Assembly (NCBI RefSeq): GCF_910589235.1
Contig: NC_060965.1
Location: forward strand, 5,241,697 to 5,305,696
Origin: Vespa crabro
Taxonomy: Eukaryota > Arthropoda > Insecta > Hymenoptera > Vespidae
Direction of reading: 5' to 3'
Length of the DNA stretch: 64,000 bases
The position numbers and the translations under genes are program-made. Under the pieces are notes generated by a model that was not told the origin of the DNA, did not search any database, and was given only the letters and a program-made list of their open reading frames with translations. Below, in pieces: positions 24,368-37,590 of the stretch (the stretch's first letter is position 1; every line of letters begins with the position of its first letter).

Positions 24368-26972
24368 ATGGGTTTTTTGGAGGATACTTTTGTGATCCTT
24401 GTTACACAGGTGGAAACCCATTTATAATTCTAATGAACCATTGACATTGCATTACGAAAAAAGAGGGTTAAGTTACATATATGTAGCAATAACTAACACG
24501 TTTCTTTATTTTGAAAATTGAATTTATCATTTTCTAAATGTATTATTTAACGAATGATATAAACAATTTATTATTAAACTATTTAAATATTTATAAAAAT
24601 ATGAATATAAAAATATGAAAATAATTGTTAAGTCTAGTATTGTGTTCTCTATTTTTTTTTTTTTGAATACTTTTTGAATACTTGTATTGTGTAAAAACTG
24701 TACATTGATAAATATTATTTAATTATATTAAAATAGTTTTATATTTATATTTCATATATTTTTCATTGATTGTAATAAGAAGTATATTATTACAATAAAT
24801 ATACTATGGCAAACTTTTGTTTTTTCTTTTATGATTGAGACAATTTGTTTCATTCATATATTAATTATTATTTGGAAATTATCAACCAGTTTATCATTGG
24901 TATATTGTGCCCATATACATATCATTTTCAATTATTTTTTTATTTATTTTACAGGTAATATTTTTCTTGGGAGGATGGATATTTTTCGTAAAAAAATTAT
25001 TTCGTGACTATGAAGTACATCACAGATTAGTGCAGTTAATTTTTTCTACAACATTTTCATTATCATGTACTATGTTTGAACTAATTATTTTTGAAATAAT
25101 TCGGGTTCTTGATTCAAGGTAAGAAAATGTTGATATTGTAGTCTTCAAAAAAAAAAAAAGAAAAAAAAGAAAAAAAAGAAAAAAAAAGAAAGGCTTTATT
25201 AAAAATAATTTTTTTTTTATCAGTTCTAGATATTTTCATTGGAATGTTGGACTATATATGCTTTTATTTATGGTAATAGTTCTTATACCATTTTACATAG
25301 CATATTTCATTATCAGTAACATTAGATTTGGTATGTATATACCAATATACTTTTATTTTTTATCTGTATTTTCTTTAATTGATATTTATCAAATTTTTGT
25401 GTAGTAAGACTGAATTGGATAAGGCCACTTACAATCATAATATATCTTTTTTACCTCTACTTATTCTGGAAAATTGGTGACCCTTTTCCAATATTGAGTC
25501 CAAAGAAAGGATTGTTATCAATAGAGCAAGGTGTAAGTCGGATAGGTGTTATAGGAGTTACTGTTATGGCACTTTTATCAGGTTTTGGTGCTGTAAATTA
25601 CCCATATTCATCTATGGCCTATTTTATGCGGCCTGTGTCTTATGCTGATGTACAAGCTATAGAAAAACGATTATTACAAACAATGGATATGATTATAGTT
25701 AAGAAAAAAAGGATAGCACTTGCCAAAAAAGGTGAAATGATTGGTCAAAGCGAAGTTCGTTCACGTCTTTGGGGAATGTTAGGTCCATTAGGTGGTACGA
25801 AAGGGAATCAAGAAAGTGTGTATTATATTAATATGATAGCAAGTGAAATAATATATGATCATCACTAATTTACTGCATTAACTTTCAGCTATAAAACAAT
25901 TACAAATAGAAGTTATAGCATTAGAAGAATTATCTAGACAATTATTTCTAGAAGCACATGATATTCAAAATGCTAGAGAACGTTTAGAATGGGCAGCCAC
26001 ATGGCAAGGAAAATATTTTAATTTTCTTGGCTATTTCTTTTCATTATATTGCATTTGGAAAATATTAATAGTTAGTATACTGCAATATCAATAATTACAA
26101 ATAATAATATTTGATAAACAATGAAATATTATATCACATTTTTTTACAGTCCACAATCAACATAGTCTTTGATCGCGTTGGTAAAAAGGATCCTGTTACC
26201 AGAGGAATTGAAATTGCTGTTCATTGGATGGGTTTTGATATAGATGTTACATTTTGGTCACAACATATATCCTTCTATTTAGTTGGATGTATTGTTTTGA
26301 CTTCCATTCGTGGATTGTTGTTAACTCTTACAAAGGTACGATATAAATTTCACAATAATTATATATATACACAGTTATTCAGTCAATTTATATCAATTAA
26401 TCTTTTTATTTATATCTCATTGTATTATTTCATCTTTACATTTAACTGATTAACTAATATGCAAAATTGTATATTTAAATTTTGATATTATTTGAGTATA
26501 AGCAAAGAACGTGACTTACAATTTTTGAGACATGATTAATTTATTATTATCAGTCTTCATAACAAAAATGCTTACCACAAACGTAATTTCGTGTTCATAT
26601 TTCAGTTCTTTTATGCTATATCAAGCAGCAAATCCTCAAATATTATTGTACTTATACTTGCACAAATAATGGTAAGATCTATTCTCTTTCTTTTTTATAT
26701 GATTTTTTCTTACGACTGTTTTCTCACAGTGCAAAGGCAGTTTATGTAATTTTATATTCCTTTAATTCTAGGGAATGTATTTTGTGTCCTCTGTATTACT
26801 TATGCGCATGAATATGCCTGCTGAATACAGAATAATTATAACACAAGTTTTGGGTGAACTTCAGTTTAATTTCTATCACAGATGGTTTGATGTAATCTTT
26901 TTGGTATCTGCATTATCATCTATAGTGTTTTTGTATCTGGCCCATAAGCAAGCACCAACGGAACGAACATGA
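24368..26972 (+). CDS. GPHR: Golgi pH regulator (GPHR/GPR89)
   Basis: Eight exons, 24368-24409, 24955-25118, 25224-25330, 25405-25815, 25889-26070, 26150-26335, 26606-26671 and 26772-26972, give 452 residues (human GPR89 455). Conserved blocks include LGGWIFFVKKLFRDYEVH, GVSRIGVIGVTVMALLSGFG, ALEELSRQLFLE, GKYFNFLGYFFSLYCIWKI, STINIVFDRVGKKDPVTRG, FFYAISSSKSSN and the C-terminal ELQFNFYHRWFDVIFLVSAL. It is a multipass membrane protein of the Golgi, an anion channel that counters proton pumping to set luminal pH. Exon 4 uses donor GTGTGT at 25816; other phases give an early stop. Intact. AATAAA occurs four bases after the stop. Confidence 0.96.
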
Positions 26973-26975
26973 CTA

Positions 26976-26981
26976 AATAAA
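26976..26981 (+). terminator. Candidate polyadenylation signal of GPHR
   Basis: AATAAA directly after the stop codon, just before the left boundary of the segmental duplication. Its use is inferred. Confidence 0.35.
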
Positions 26982-27378
26982 TGACTTTTGTGAACTAAAT
27001 ATAATTTTATTGTTATTCTGCACTACACAAAACAAGCCTTCAATTGTATATAAATCAATATTTTTCATTAAATAATAGTTCACTTTAGTTTCCTTAACAT
27101 TTGTTTATTTTTCTAAAAAACTTAATGCATGCGATACAAAGAAAGATACCACATACATAATATTTATTAATTTATGCTGCTTGATTGCATAAAGCTATGT
27201 CACAAAAGAAATTTGTTCAGGTAACAAATGCATTTTTACTATTATAACAACTAAATTGCATTTGTATTTACTTTAACATACATTACTTTCTGGATCACAG
27301 ATGGCTGAAGGATTGATATTACCATGAAAAAATTAATTCTGCTGTATAATTTCTGATTTGATATGAGTATAATCAGTT

Positions 27379-30300
27379 TTAACGAATTAATTCAATGGTC
27401 CATTCCTCGCTCATATTTACACCTGGTTTACGCAATGTTAGTACATTATTGTTCGGGTTATATTTAGTTTCTAATGTCACCGTTCTTGAACCTGCAATAA
27501 AAATAAGAAAATAATAAATGAATTTCATTTTACTTTTTAATGTATTCGATTTAAATAGTACTTACTGCGTGATATAAGCTGAGCAGACTTAATTCCTTTA
27601 GGAGGATTTGCTATATCTACTCTTTCTAACCAACTTTTCGTTTCATACGAAGCTAATTTATCAATAAATGTTGAAGTTAACTTAATTCCATCAAAGTTAA
27701 GTTTTAGATACAGATACTTTCCATGACGATATTCAAAGCTGCTTTCATCGTCAATATATAGATTACCACTAGCAGTACCATTATTATCACCAATAACAAT
27801 TAAAGTATATGGATCGTTCCTCATCGCAACTGTGCTACGACGTATTCTCATTTTACGTGGAACGATGGAACCACTTCTTTGGAATACAGGAATCTTGTGA
27901 ATAGTTACTTGTATGTTGTTTGATCCAGCTTGTGTATATGGTTGCATGGTATCAATATCATACCACGTTACCTTACCCTCCCCTGGGAAATATACATTAA
28001 CTTCCGTAGCAGAAGGTTGAAATACAGGACGTACAAGAATGGAATCTCCAACAAGTATATGATCGTCGAGTGTATAAGTTTGTGTTTCTGTTGGATAATG
28101 CGCCCACAACGGTCGTATTACAGGTGTACCATTTATTTCATGTTCTCTAAACAATGTATACCACAATGGTAGATAGGAATATCTAACTCTGAATGATTCT
28201 CTTACTATTTGTGTAGTTTCTTCATTGAATGTCCACGGTTCACGTCTTTTTGTTTCAATGTGTGAATGTTGACGGAAGAAAGGTAGCCAAGCACCAGCTT
28301 GATTCCATCTAATAAATAGTTCTCTGTCTGGATTTTTAAAGAATCCACCAACATCTGCTCCACAGAATGACATACCAGAAATAGATACAGAAAGACACAT
28401 AGGATAACTTATACGAAGATTATCCCAGTCTGCCATATTATCACCAGTCCACATAGCAGCAAAACGTTGTGATCCAGCAAAGAAAGATCTTGTTAAAATA
28501 AAAGGTCTTAAAGATCCTCCTGATCTTCTAAAGAGAGCCTCATAGGTGGCAAGCGTATAAACAAAACCATTAATATTATGAACATCTCTATGTTCCCAAC
28601 CACCATGATGTATAACATCTTTAGGTAGAGTTACTTCTGGACCATTGAAAACACTCGGTTCGTTCATGTCATTCCAGATATATACATTGTTTGTAGTACC
28701 ATGAAATTTATCTAGACTATATTGACCAATATAATATTCTCGAACCTTTGGATCAAAGAAATCTAAATACGACGATGCTCCTGGCCAGCACCAACCTTCA
28801 TAATCTTTTCCATCTCTAGTTTTAACATAATATCCTAAATTAGTAGCATCTTTATGAATGAAATAATTAGGATCTCTTTTGATGTGTGGGTCAATAATGA
28901 CAACTAATTTCCTTCCTTTATCCGTTAAATTTTGAACCATTTCAAGAGGATTTGGAAATTTACGTGAATCCCATGTGAAATATTTTTTACCATCAGTATA
29001 TTCAATATCAAGCCACATCGTATCCATTGGAAAATCATGCTCATCAAAACTATTGGCAATTTGAGCAACATCATCTTGGTCGTTATAATTCCAACGTGAT
29101 TGATGGTAGCCCAAAGTGAACATCTGAAAATTAAATTAATATTTAAATTACTTTAATGGAAATCTTATGAACAAACAATTTGTGCTGGCATTTTAATGTG
29201 TAAAACATTTAATATTATAAACATTAATATATAAAAAAGATATACCTGTGGTAATGGTGCTGTACCAGTTAAAACGGTGAATTGTCTAAATACATCCAAA
29301 GGTTTTGGCCCTAACATGAAGAATACATCAATAACTCCAGATTCAGACATAAAGTGTACATCAACTTGTGATTTCTTTGTAGAACCCGAAACAAAATTAA
29401 CAAAACTCTCTACAACATTATTATCAGCACTCGATAATATATCTATCCATGTTTCTGCTGCATTATGCCAAAAGATACCTGCTGTTTTGTCTTTACTATA
29501 AAACACAATGTTAATTTTATATTATATGTTTATATATTATTTCTATTGGAACATTTAAAATAATTACACATACCCATGCGCATAAAGGACTGGAATTGCT
29601 CCATATAATGACATTCGTTCATTTACCTCATATTCAAATACATCTAAATTATATAACCTATATGGGTCTAATTGTTTTGTAGATTTTAAAGCAAAAGAAT
29701 CAGCATGTTCTGGGATACCATAAGCTTGTTCTGCCCCTGGAAAACTAAAATCTAAAGCTACGGCTTCCGGTCCAAAAGGTTTAGTATCATGATGACTTTT
29801 AAAATTTTCTTCCCAAGCACCAGGGTCACTTTCAGCACCATCACCAGGATATTGTGGTGATTGCTGTTTCTCTTCAGTTTGAATATTTTCTGCTTTTTCT
29901 TCCTGATCTGATTTGCTAAAAAGAGACGATAGACTATGTTTTAGTATCTTTTTTTTGGTTTAAATAATATATATTGATTTATATGGCATACCTTTCTGGT
30001 TTTGGTCGAAGATGTTCAAATCTCATTAAACCACGAGCATTCGCTGAAATGACTAAAACATTTTGAGAGTATAAATCTACTCTAAAAGGATTGATATATA
30101 AAACAGCTTTGTTCTCTCCATTGGTCACAGATATATATTCTGTAGTTTTTTCAATATTGTCCAATTTCGATGTTTGCGGCTGATCTTGTAAAGAATACTC
30201 AACTTCGTATCGTGGATGTAATGGATTTTTTTCATTAATGTGAAGCCTAAACGTATGATCTTTAAGTACGGTAAGTTTTAAAAGATAAAATACACCGGTA

Positions 30301-31125
30301 TCTTTATTAAATAAATCTGCTGTTAGAGTAGATTCATTGTGAGCAACTGTATTCGGCTGTAACTGATAAGGAGTTTTACCTGGTTCAACTTTTTTGCAGC
30401 GTCTAAAAGGATAAGTAAAATATTTATAAAAATGTATAATAAATATTAATAAGCAAAAAATTTTTAGTTGAGTTAATATTTATTTACCGGCAAAAGCTGC
30501 TTTGTTCGCATGTTTTAAAAGTATCTCTATTCACTGCATTAATTATAAATGGGCAAAGTGCGAGCACAAAAAATATTGCTAGTCTGAAATAAAACATAAT
30601 TCAATGTTAAAGCAAGTCATGTATTTTTAAGTCTATTCTGCTTTAAAATGAATCAAATTTTACATATTCGTTTTGGTATTGTTCTTGCATCCAAAAAAGA
30701 GGAAAGAAAAAAAAAAAGGAAAAAAAAACTACGACATTATCGCCATAATCAGAGCTCGAAAAAGCAACGTACTATCGATTATTATCGAATGCTTATCGTT
30801 TATCGCGAAGATAAAGCACAAATGAAATTAAATGATTTTTTTTTCAATTATATAAAAGTTCCCATTTTATAATGACCGGCATGTAAAAATATTAATAATA
30901 ATGAGACATATAATATCGATGACACGTCAGCGTGATCATTGTTACGTTGTACCGACCGTTTAAAAAAATCATTAAATAGAAGTAAAAATTTAATTAAAAT
31001 ATGATGCTTCTATTTCGAATTAATCTTTCTAATAAGCTTTTCGATTATCGTAAACGAATCGATAAGCTTTTATGTGAAGGTTAAATGGCTAAAAAATAAT
31101 CAACTCACCGCACGAACGTAGCCAT
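27379..31125 (-). CDS. GANAB: Glucosidase II alpha subunit, copy A
   Basis: Seven exons on the minus strand, 31125-31109, 30583-30488, 30402-29992, 29915-29574, 29495-29246, 29123-27566 and 27491-27379, give 928 residues (human GANAB about 944). A signal peptide spans exons 1-2 (MATFVRLAIFFVLALCPF). The GH31 catalytic domain shows WLDIE, DYEGWCWPG, IWNDMNEPSVFNGPEV with the nucleophile Asp, WTGDN with the acid/base Asp region, FCGADVGGFF and RREPW. The C-terminus KPGVNMSEEWTIELIR is typical. In the ER lumen, with the beta subunit, the enzyme removes the two inner alpha-1,3 glucoses from N-glycans, controlling calnexin binding and release. This copy keeps all residues I could compare with the family and is the likely ancestral-type enzyme. 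Confidence 0.96.
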
Positions 31126-33288
31126 GTTGGAAAGTATTAAGCTTCTGTCATGCCACCTTCCAACTAACTGAATATGAACTCCGAAATGAAATTGATTTTA
31201 TAGATGGAGCAACGTTCGTTCGTTTAATTATCGGATGAGTTTTAATTTTACAAAAGAATAAGTTGAAAATTTTCCAGGTTTTTCTTATGTTCCTTCATTA
31301 TCTTCATCGTTATCATCAAGAAAAAAATAAGATAAATGAGAACCATAACTACGTGTTTACTATCGTTTTAATTAACATAACACATTCATTTTATTAGAAT
31401 TACAAGAGTTATGCATTCAGTTAGCAGGGAAAATTGCATTCATATGAATAATAATATATTACATGATTAATATAGAAGTTTTGGCACTCAGGTCAAATTC
31501 ATTTGATGGATTTGAGAAAGCCTATTATTCTTTTTAGCATATTCATAAATTATTAGTTTTATCGGATTATTCGATAATAATATCGAATAAGTCTTGATAG
31601 AAATATTATTTTATTGTATATCCTATGAATTTGTAAAAACAGTATTCGCTACGTATATACGATTATGATTTACGTATAAAAATTAAATTTTTATTATTAA
31701 CATTCACATAAGAGCCGTCTTTACGAATTGTACAATTCCTACAACGGTCCATTATCAAAGTCGTAGTTAATTACGGTAATCGTAAATTTGTGTCAAGGTT
31801 GAAAACATAATTGTTATAATTCTTCGAATTAACACGTATGTATATGATATATTAACTTTTTAATTTTTTATATCGAATTTCTATCAAAGATCATTGTGAT
31901 ATTAACAAAGCTATTAAGATATTTTTCAATGTAGTTTAAGATTATTTTATTTTTATAGGATATTCTATTGAACGTCAAATTTACTTTGTTAATATTTCTT
32001 CGTTGAATCGATAATTTTATCAATTTTTTCATTAATTTCTCTGCATACTTTTTTTTGTTTTTGTTAATTTTCTTCTTTTTACTTTTTATTTTTTTTTTCA
32101 ACGTTATACATAGACACTGTTCTATTTTCCGAATGAAATGCAAGTAAAAATTCACATTACAAAATAGAGCAGTGTAAAAGATATGTGCATAACGCGAGCA
32201 TTCGAAGATGATTCTCTCTCATGTCCCAAGGTATGTAATTTTATGGGTTCACAAAATTCTTTCAATGTAGCTTGCAGATAGTTCGTCCATTTTTAAAAAT
32301 GGGATAAATACATGGATAAATACATACATACGTTGTTCTGTTCTCTTTTCTCTCTCTCTCTCTCTTTCGCTCTGCACTTTCTCTCGCTCTTGCTCTCTCT
32401 CGCTCTCTTTCTCACATAGTATACTTATTTATTTACACGTATTTGTGAACAATAACATCCTAATAAATCTCGGTGTGGGTTGTCAGTCTTCGATAATATA
32501 ATTTGGCCCTCGTATCCCAACAATTCGCCAAACTGATACACAGAGGAGTTCTCTTAAGTACATACGCAATTTCTCTTCTGTGACGAATAAAATTTTCTCT
32601 CACTGTCGGTTTTTATATTACATTTAAAATGTATCGATTTAATATGATTGTGTAATGAAAAAAATTGCAGAAAATTATTCATTTTGAAATCGATAATGGC
32701 CGAGGTAGACGGGGATGATTCCAATAATGTAGCGACGATAAGTAAGGCCGAAGACTTGGCATGAATATTTTCGTTTGACCGAAGTCATATACATACATAC
32801 ATACATATATTAGCAAAAATGTAAGTTAACAGGTTTCGGTAAAAAGTCGATTTCTCATTTAGGCACATCGAGTCCTTCGTAGTGACGAATGTCATAATCA
32901 CGGACAATAGTAAATATCTTTCTTTTTTTCTTTTCTTTTTTCTTAGACAAAGAAAAAAGAGAAACGATATTAATATCGTCCGTTTCGTCCGTATCTCTAA
33001 ATTGGAGATTACATACGCAACCTACATACATATGTATATACTCGTATTGCCATTATAGGAAAGTCTCATATTAATTGTCGACCTTGAAGAAAGAATATCT
33101 TTCTATTTTTACGTATCCATTCATCATTGTATATTATCAATGTACACAATTTTAACTTTCCTTTTAGGCACGCTGAGACAATAATATCGAATAATCGTCC
33201 CGATATTCGTAACAAAGACAGTCTTCTAAGCGAGTATTTGGAAGCGCTACAGTTTATTTCGTTTACGGCCCGAAGGCTGCTCCTCCTA
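31126..33288. other. Unit A noncoding sequence: GANAB-A promoter and duplicated kon 3' UTR
   Basis: The first part (31126 to about 32150) is the GANAB-A upstream region and is clearly diverged from its unit B counterpart. The second part (about 32150-33288) is almost identical to 38931-40091. In unit B that sequence lies directly downstream of the kon stop codon, so it is probably kon 3' UTR. A T/C-rich pyrimidine run lies at about 32340-32412. No protein gene is supported; a 22-codon ATG frame at 32696 is noted only because it occurs in both units. Confidence 0.6.
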
Positions 33289-33378
33289 CTAGACGCAATA
33301 CTGATTTCTTCTCAGTAAAGGATTGTTGGTTTTTTGTGTTGTGGCCGATTGGCAAGATAAATCTGACGTGTCGAAGCT
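33289..33378 (-). pseudogene. Truncated C-terminal fragment of kon (29 codons plus stop)
   Basis: The minus strand reads the last codons of kon up to TAG at 33289-33291. The terminal QYWV of the intact gene is QYCV here (codon 33295-33297, Trp to Cys), with further changes such as Arg to Lys upstream. No other part of kon is present to the right, where GANAB-B begins. It is a by-product of the duplication breakpoint and cannot be translated as part of kon. Confidence 0.9.
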
Positions 33379-33868
33379 TGTAAATTAAATACAATTTTAT
33401 TGTTATTTTGAACATCACAAAACAAGCCTCTAATTGTATATAAAATTTGCATTAAATAGTAGTTCACGTTTTAATTTTCATTAAATAGAAATACAAGAAT
33501 ACAAAAATGGAATCTCCAACAAGTATATGATCGTCGAGTGCATAAAATTTTCATTAAATAATAGTTCATGTTTGTTTCATTAACATTTGTTTATTTTTCT
33601 AAAAAGTTCATTCATGCGATATAAAGGAAGATATCACATACATAATATTTATTAATTTATGGTCTTTCATTGCATAAAATTATGCCTCAGAAGAAATTTG
33701 TAAAAAATGCATTTTCATTGTTAAAATAGCTAAGTTGTATTTTTATTTACATTAACGTACATTACTTTTTGGATCACAATACATTACTTTTTGGCTGATG
33801 GATTGATATTATCACGAAAAAATTAATTCTACTGTATAATTTCTGACTTGATATAAATACAATTAGTT

Positions 33869-36800
33869 TTAACGAATTAATTCAATGGTCCATTCCTCGC
33901 TCATATTTACATCTGGTTTAAGCAATGTTAATACATTGTTATTCGGGTTATATTTAGTCTCTAATGTCACTGTTCTTGAATCTGCAATAAAAATAAGAAA
34001 ATAATAAATAAATTTCATTTTACTTTTTAATGTATTCGATTTAAATAGTACTTACTGCGTGATATAAGCTGAGCAGATTTAATTCCTTCAGGAGGATTTA
34101 CTATATCTACTCTTTCCAACCGACTTTTCGTTTCATACGAAGCTAATTTATCAATAAATGTTGAAGTTAACTTAAATTCATTAAAGTTAATTTTTAAATA
34201 CTGATACTTTCCACGACGATATTCAAAGCTGCTTTCATCGTCAATATATAGGTTACCACTAGCAGTACCATTATTATCAACAATAACAATTACAGTATAT
34301 GGATCGTTCCTCATCGAAACTGTGCTACGACGTACATTCATTTTACGTAGAATGATGGAACCACTTCTTTGGAATACAGGAATCTTGTGAATAGTTACTT
34401 GTATGTTGTTTGATCCAGCTTGTGTATATGGTTGCATGGTATCGATATCATACCACGTTACCTTACCCTCCCCTGGGAAATATACATTAACTTCTGTAGC
34501 AGAAGGTTGAAATACAGGACGTACAAGAATGGAATCTCCAACAAGTATATGATCGTCAAGTGTATAAGTTTGTGTTTCTGTTGGATAATGCGCCCACAAC
34601 GGTCGTACTACAGGTGTACCATTTATTTCATGTTCCCTAAATAATGTATACCACAATGGCAGGTAAGAATATCTAATTCTGAATGATTCTCTTACTATTT
34701 GTGTAGTTTCTTCATCGAATGTCCATGGTTCCCGTCTTTTTGTTTCAATGTGTGAATGTTGACGGAAGAAAGGTAGCCAAGCACCAGCTTGATTCCATCT
34801 AATAAATAGTTCTTTGTCTGGATTACTAAGGAATCCACCAACATCTGCTCCACAGAATGACATACCAGAAATAGATACAGAAAGACACATTGGATAACTT
34901 ATACGAAGATAATCCCAGCCTGCCGTATTATCACCAGTCCACATTATGGCATAACGTTGTGATCCAGCAAAGAATGATCTTGTTAAAACAAAGGGTCTTA
35001 AAGATTTTTTTGATCTTCTAAGGAGGGCCTCATGGGTGGCAAGTGTATAAACAAAACCATTAATATTATGAACATCTCTATGTTCCCAACCACCATGATG
35101 TATAACATCTTTAGGTAGAGTTACTTCTGGACCATTGAAAACACTCGGTTCGTCCATGTCATTCCAGATATATACATCGTTTGTAGTACCATGAAATTTA
35201 TCTAGACTATATTGACCAATATAATATTCTCGAACCTTTGGATTGAAGAAATCTAAATATGATGATGGTCCTGGCCAGCACACTCCTTCATAATCTTTTC
35301 CATCTCTAGTTTTAACGTAATATCCCAAATTAGTAGCATCTTTATGTATGAAATAATTAGGATCTCTTTTGATGTGTGGATCAATAATGATAATTAATTT
35401 TCTTCCTTTATCCGTTAAATTTCGAATCATTTCAAGAGGATTTGGAAAATTATGTGGGTCCCACGTGAAATATTTTTTACCATCAGTATATTCAATATCA
35501 AGCCACATTGCATCCATTGGGAAATCATACTTATCGAAGCCATTGGCAATTTGAGCAACATCATCTTGGTCATTATAATTCCAACGTGATTGATGGTAGC
35601 CCAAAGTGAACATCTGAAAATTAAATTAATATTTAAATTACTTTAATGGAAATCTTATGAACAAACAATTTGTGCTGGCATTTTAATGTGTAAAACATTT
35701 AATATTATAAACATTAATATATAAAAAAGATATACCTGTGGTAATGGTGCTGTACCAGTTAAAACGGTGAATTGTTTAAATACATCAAAAGGTTTTGGTC
35801 CTAGCATGAAGAATACATCAATAACTCCAGATTCAGACATAAAATGTACATCAACTTGTGATTTATTTGTAGAACCCGTAACATTGTTATCACCACTCGA
35901 TAATACGTCGATCCATGTTTCTGCTGCATTATGCCAAAAAATGCCTGCTGTTTTATCTTTACTATAAAACACAATGTTAAGTTTATATTATATGTTTACA
36001 TATTATTTCTATTGGAATATTAAAATAATTACACATACCCATGCGCATAAAGGACTGGAATTGCTCCATATAATGACATTCGCTCATTTGTTTCATAATA
36101 AGCTACATCTAAATTATATAATCTATATGGTTGTGATTGTTTTGTAGATTTTAAAGCAAAAGAATCGGCATGTTCTGGGATACCATAAGCTTGTTCTGCC
36201 TCTGGAAAACTAAAATCTAAAGCTATGGCTTCAGGTCCGAAAGGTTTAGAGTCAGTATGATTATTATAAGTTTCTTCCCAAGCACCAGGGTCACTTTCAG
36301 CACCATCACCAGGATATTGTTGTAATTGCTGTTTCTCTTCAGTTTGAATAATTTCTGCTTTTTCTTCTTGTTCTGATTTGCTAAAAAAGGATGATAGACT
36401 ATGTTTTAGTATCTTATTTTCGGTTTAAATAATGTATATTTATTTATATGATATACCTTTCTGGTTTTGGTCGAAGATGTTCAAATCTCATTAAACCACG
36501 AGCATTCGCTGAAATGACTAAAACATTTTGAGAGTATAAATCTACTCTAAAAGGATTGATATATAATACAGCTTTGTTCTCTCCATTGGTCACAGATATA
36601 TATTCTGTAGTTTTTTCAATATTGTCCAATTTCGATGTTTGCGGCTGATCTTGTAAAGAATACTCAACTTCGTATCGTGGATGTAATGGATTTTTTTCAT
36701 TAATGTGAAGCCTAAATGTATGATCTTTAAGTACGGTAAGTTTTAAAAGATAAAATACACCGGTATCTTTATTAAATAAATCTGCTGTTAGAGTAGATTC

Positions 36801-37590
36801 ATTGTGAGCAACTGTATTCGGCTGTAATTGATAAGGAGTTTTACCTGGTTCGACTTTTCTGCAGCGTCTATAAGGATAAATAAAATATTTATAAAAATGT
36901 ATAATAAATATTAATAAGCAAAAGATTTTTAGTTGAATTAATATTTATTTACCGGCAAAAGCTGCTTTGTTCGCATGTTTTAAAAGTATTTCTATCCACT
37001 GCATTTATTATAAATGGATAAAGTGCTAGGACAATAAATATTCTCAGACTGAAATAAAAGATAATTAAAAGTTAAAACAACTTCATGTATTTTTAAGTTT
37101 ATTTTGCTTTCAAATAAACCGAATTTTACGTATTTATTTTGATATTGTTCTTGCTATAAAAAAAATAAACAAAGCTAAGACATTATCGTCATAATCAGAG
37201 TTCCAAGAAGCAATATTATCGATTATTATCGAATCCTAGTCGTTTATCGCGGAAAGATAAAACACAAATGGAATTAAATGATTTTTTTTTTCAGTTATAC
37301 AATATGTCTTATTATGTAATAACCGTTATGTAAAAATATTAATAATTACGAGAAATGCATTTTCAATAACACTTCAACGTGATCATTTATTATATTATAC
37401 CGATCGTTTAAAAAAATTGTTAAATAGTAGTAAACATTTATTTTAAATTTAATGCTTCTATTTCGAATTGATTTTTTTTATTAAATAAATTTTTTAATAA
37501 ACTTTTCTATTATCGTAGAGGAATTGATAAGCTTGTATGTGAATGTTAAATGATTAAAAAATAATCAACACACCCTACGAACGTAGCCAT
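33869..37590 (-). CDS. GANAB: Glucosidase II alpha-like, diverged copy B
   Basis: Seven exons in the same places as copy A: 37590-37574, 37048-36953, 36867-36457, 36380-36039, 35961-35736, 35613-34056 and 33981-33869, giving 920 residues. All splice sites and the signal peptide are retained. The large exon is about 90 percent identical to copy A at protein level by eye. Differences fall in motifs that are invariant between copy A and human GANAB. EGWCWPG is EGVCWPG (codon 35281-35283), DMNE is DMDE (codon 35152-35154), GGFFKNP is GGFLSNP, and SIVPRKMRIRR is SIILRKMNVRR. The catalytic Asp residues are kept. Exon 5 lacks eight residues in frame. Exon 1 has donor GTGTGT instead of GTGAGT. It may be an active enzyme with altered specificity, a weak one, or an early pseudogene. 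No stop or frameshift is present. Confidence 0.93.

Larger units (their letters stand above)
26989..33378. repeat. Tandem segmental duplication, unit A
   Basis: This direct repeat unit aligns with 33379-40181. It holds GANAB-A, its upstream region, and a copy of the 3' UTR and last 30 codons of kon. The left edge lies 17 bp after the GPHR stop codon. The right edge is where similarity to kon stops in the middle of a codon region (33378 corresponds to 40181) and the sequence switches to the start of the next unit. Confidence 0.95.

Noticed and set aside
32696..32764. 22-codon ATG frame (MAEVDGDDSNN start), repeated at about 39500
   Set aside because: It is identical in both units only because the whole block is. 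It lies in probable 3' UTR on the opposite strand to kon, and nothing independent supports translation.
33127..33318. 63-residue plus-strand frame present in both units (also 39930-40121)
   Set aside because: Its two copies look conserved, but part of it is antisense to the kon C-terminal codons and the rest lies in the near-identical block. Conservation is explained by the duplication, not by coding.
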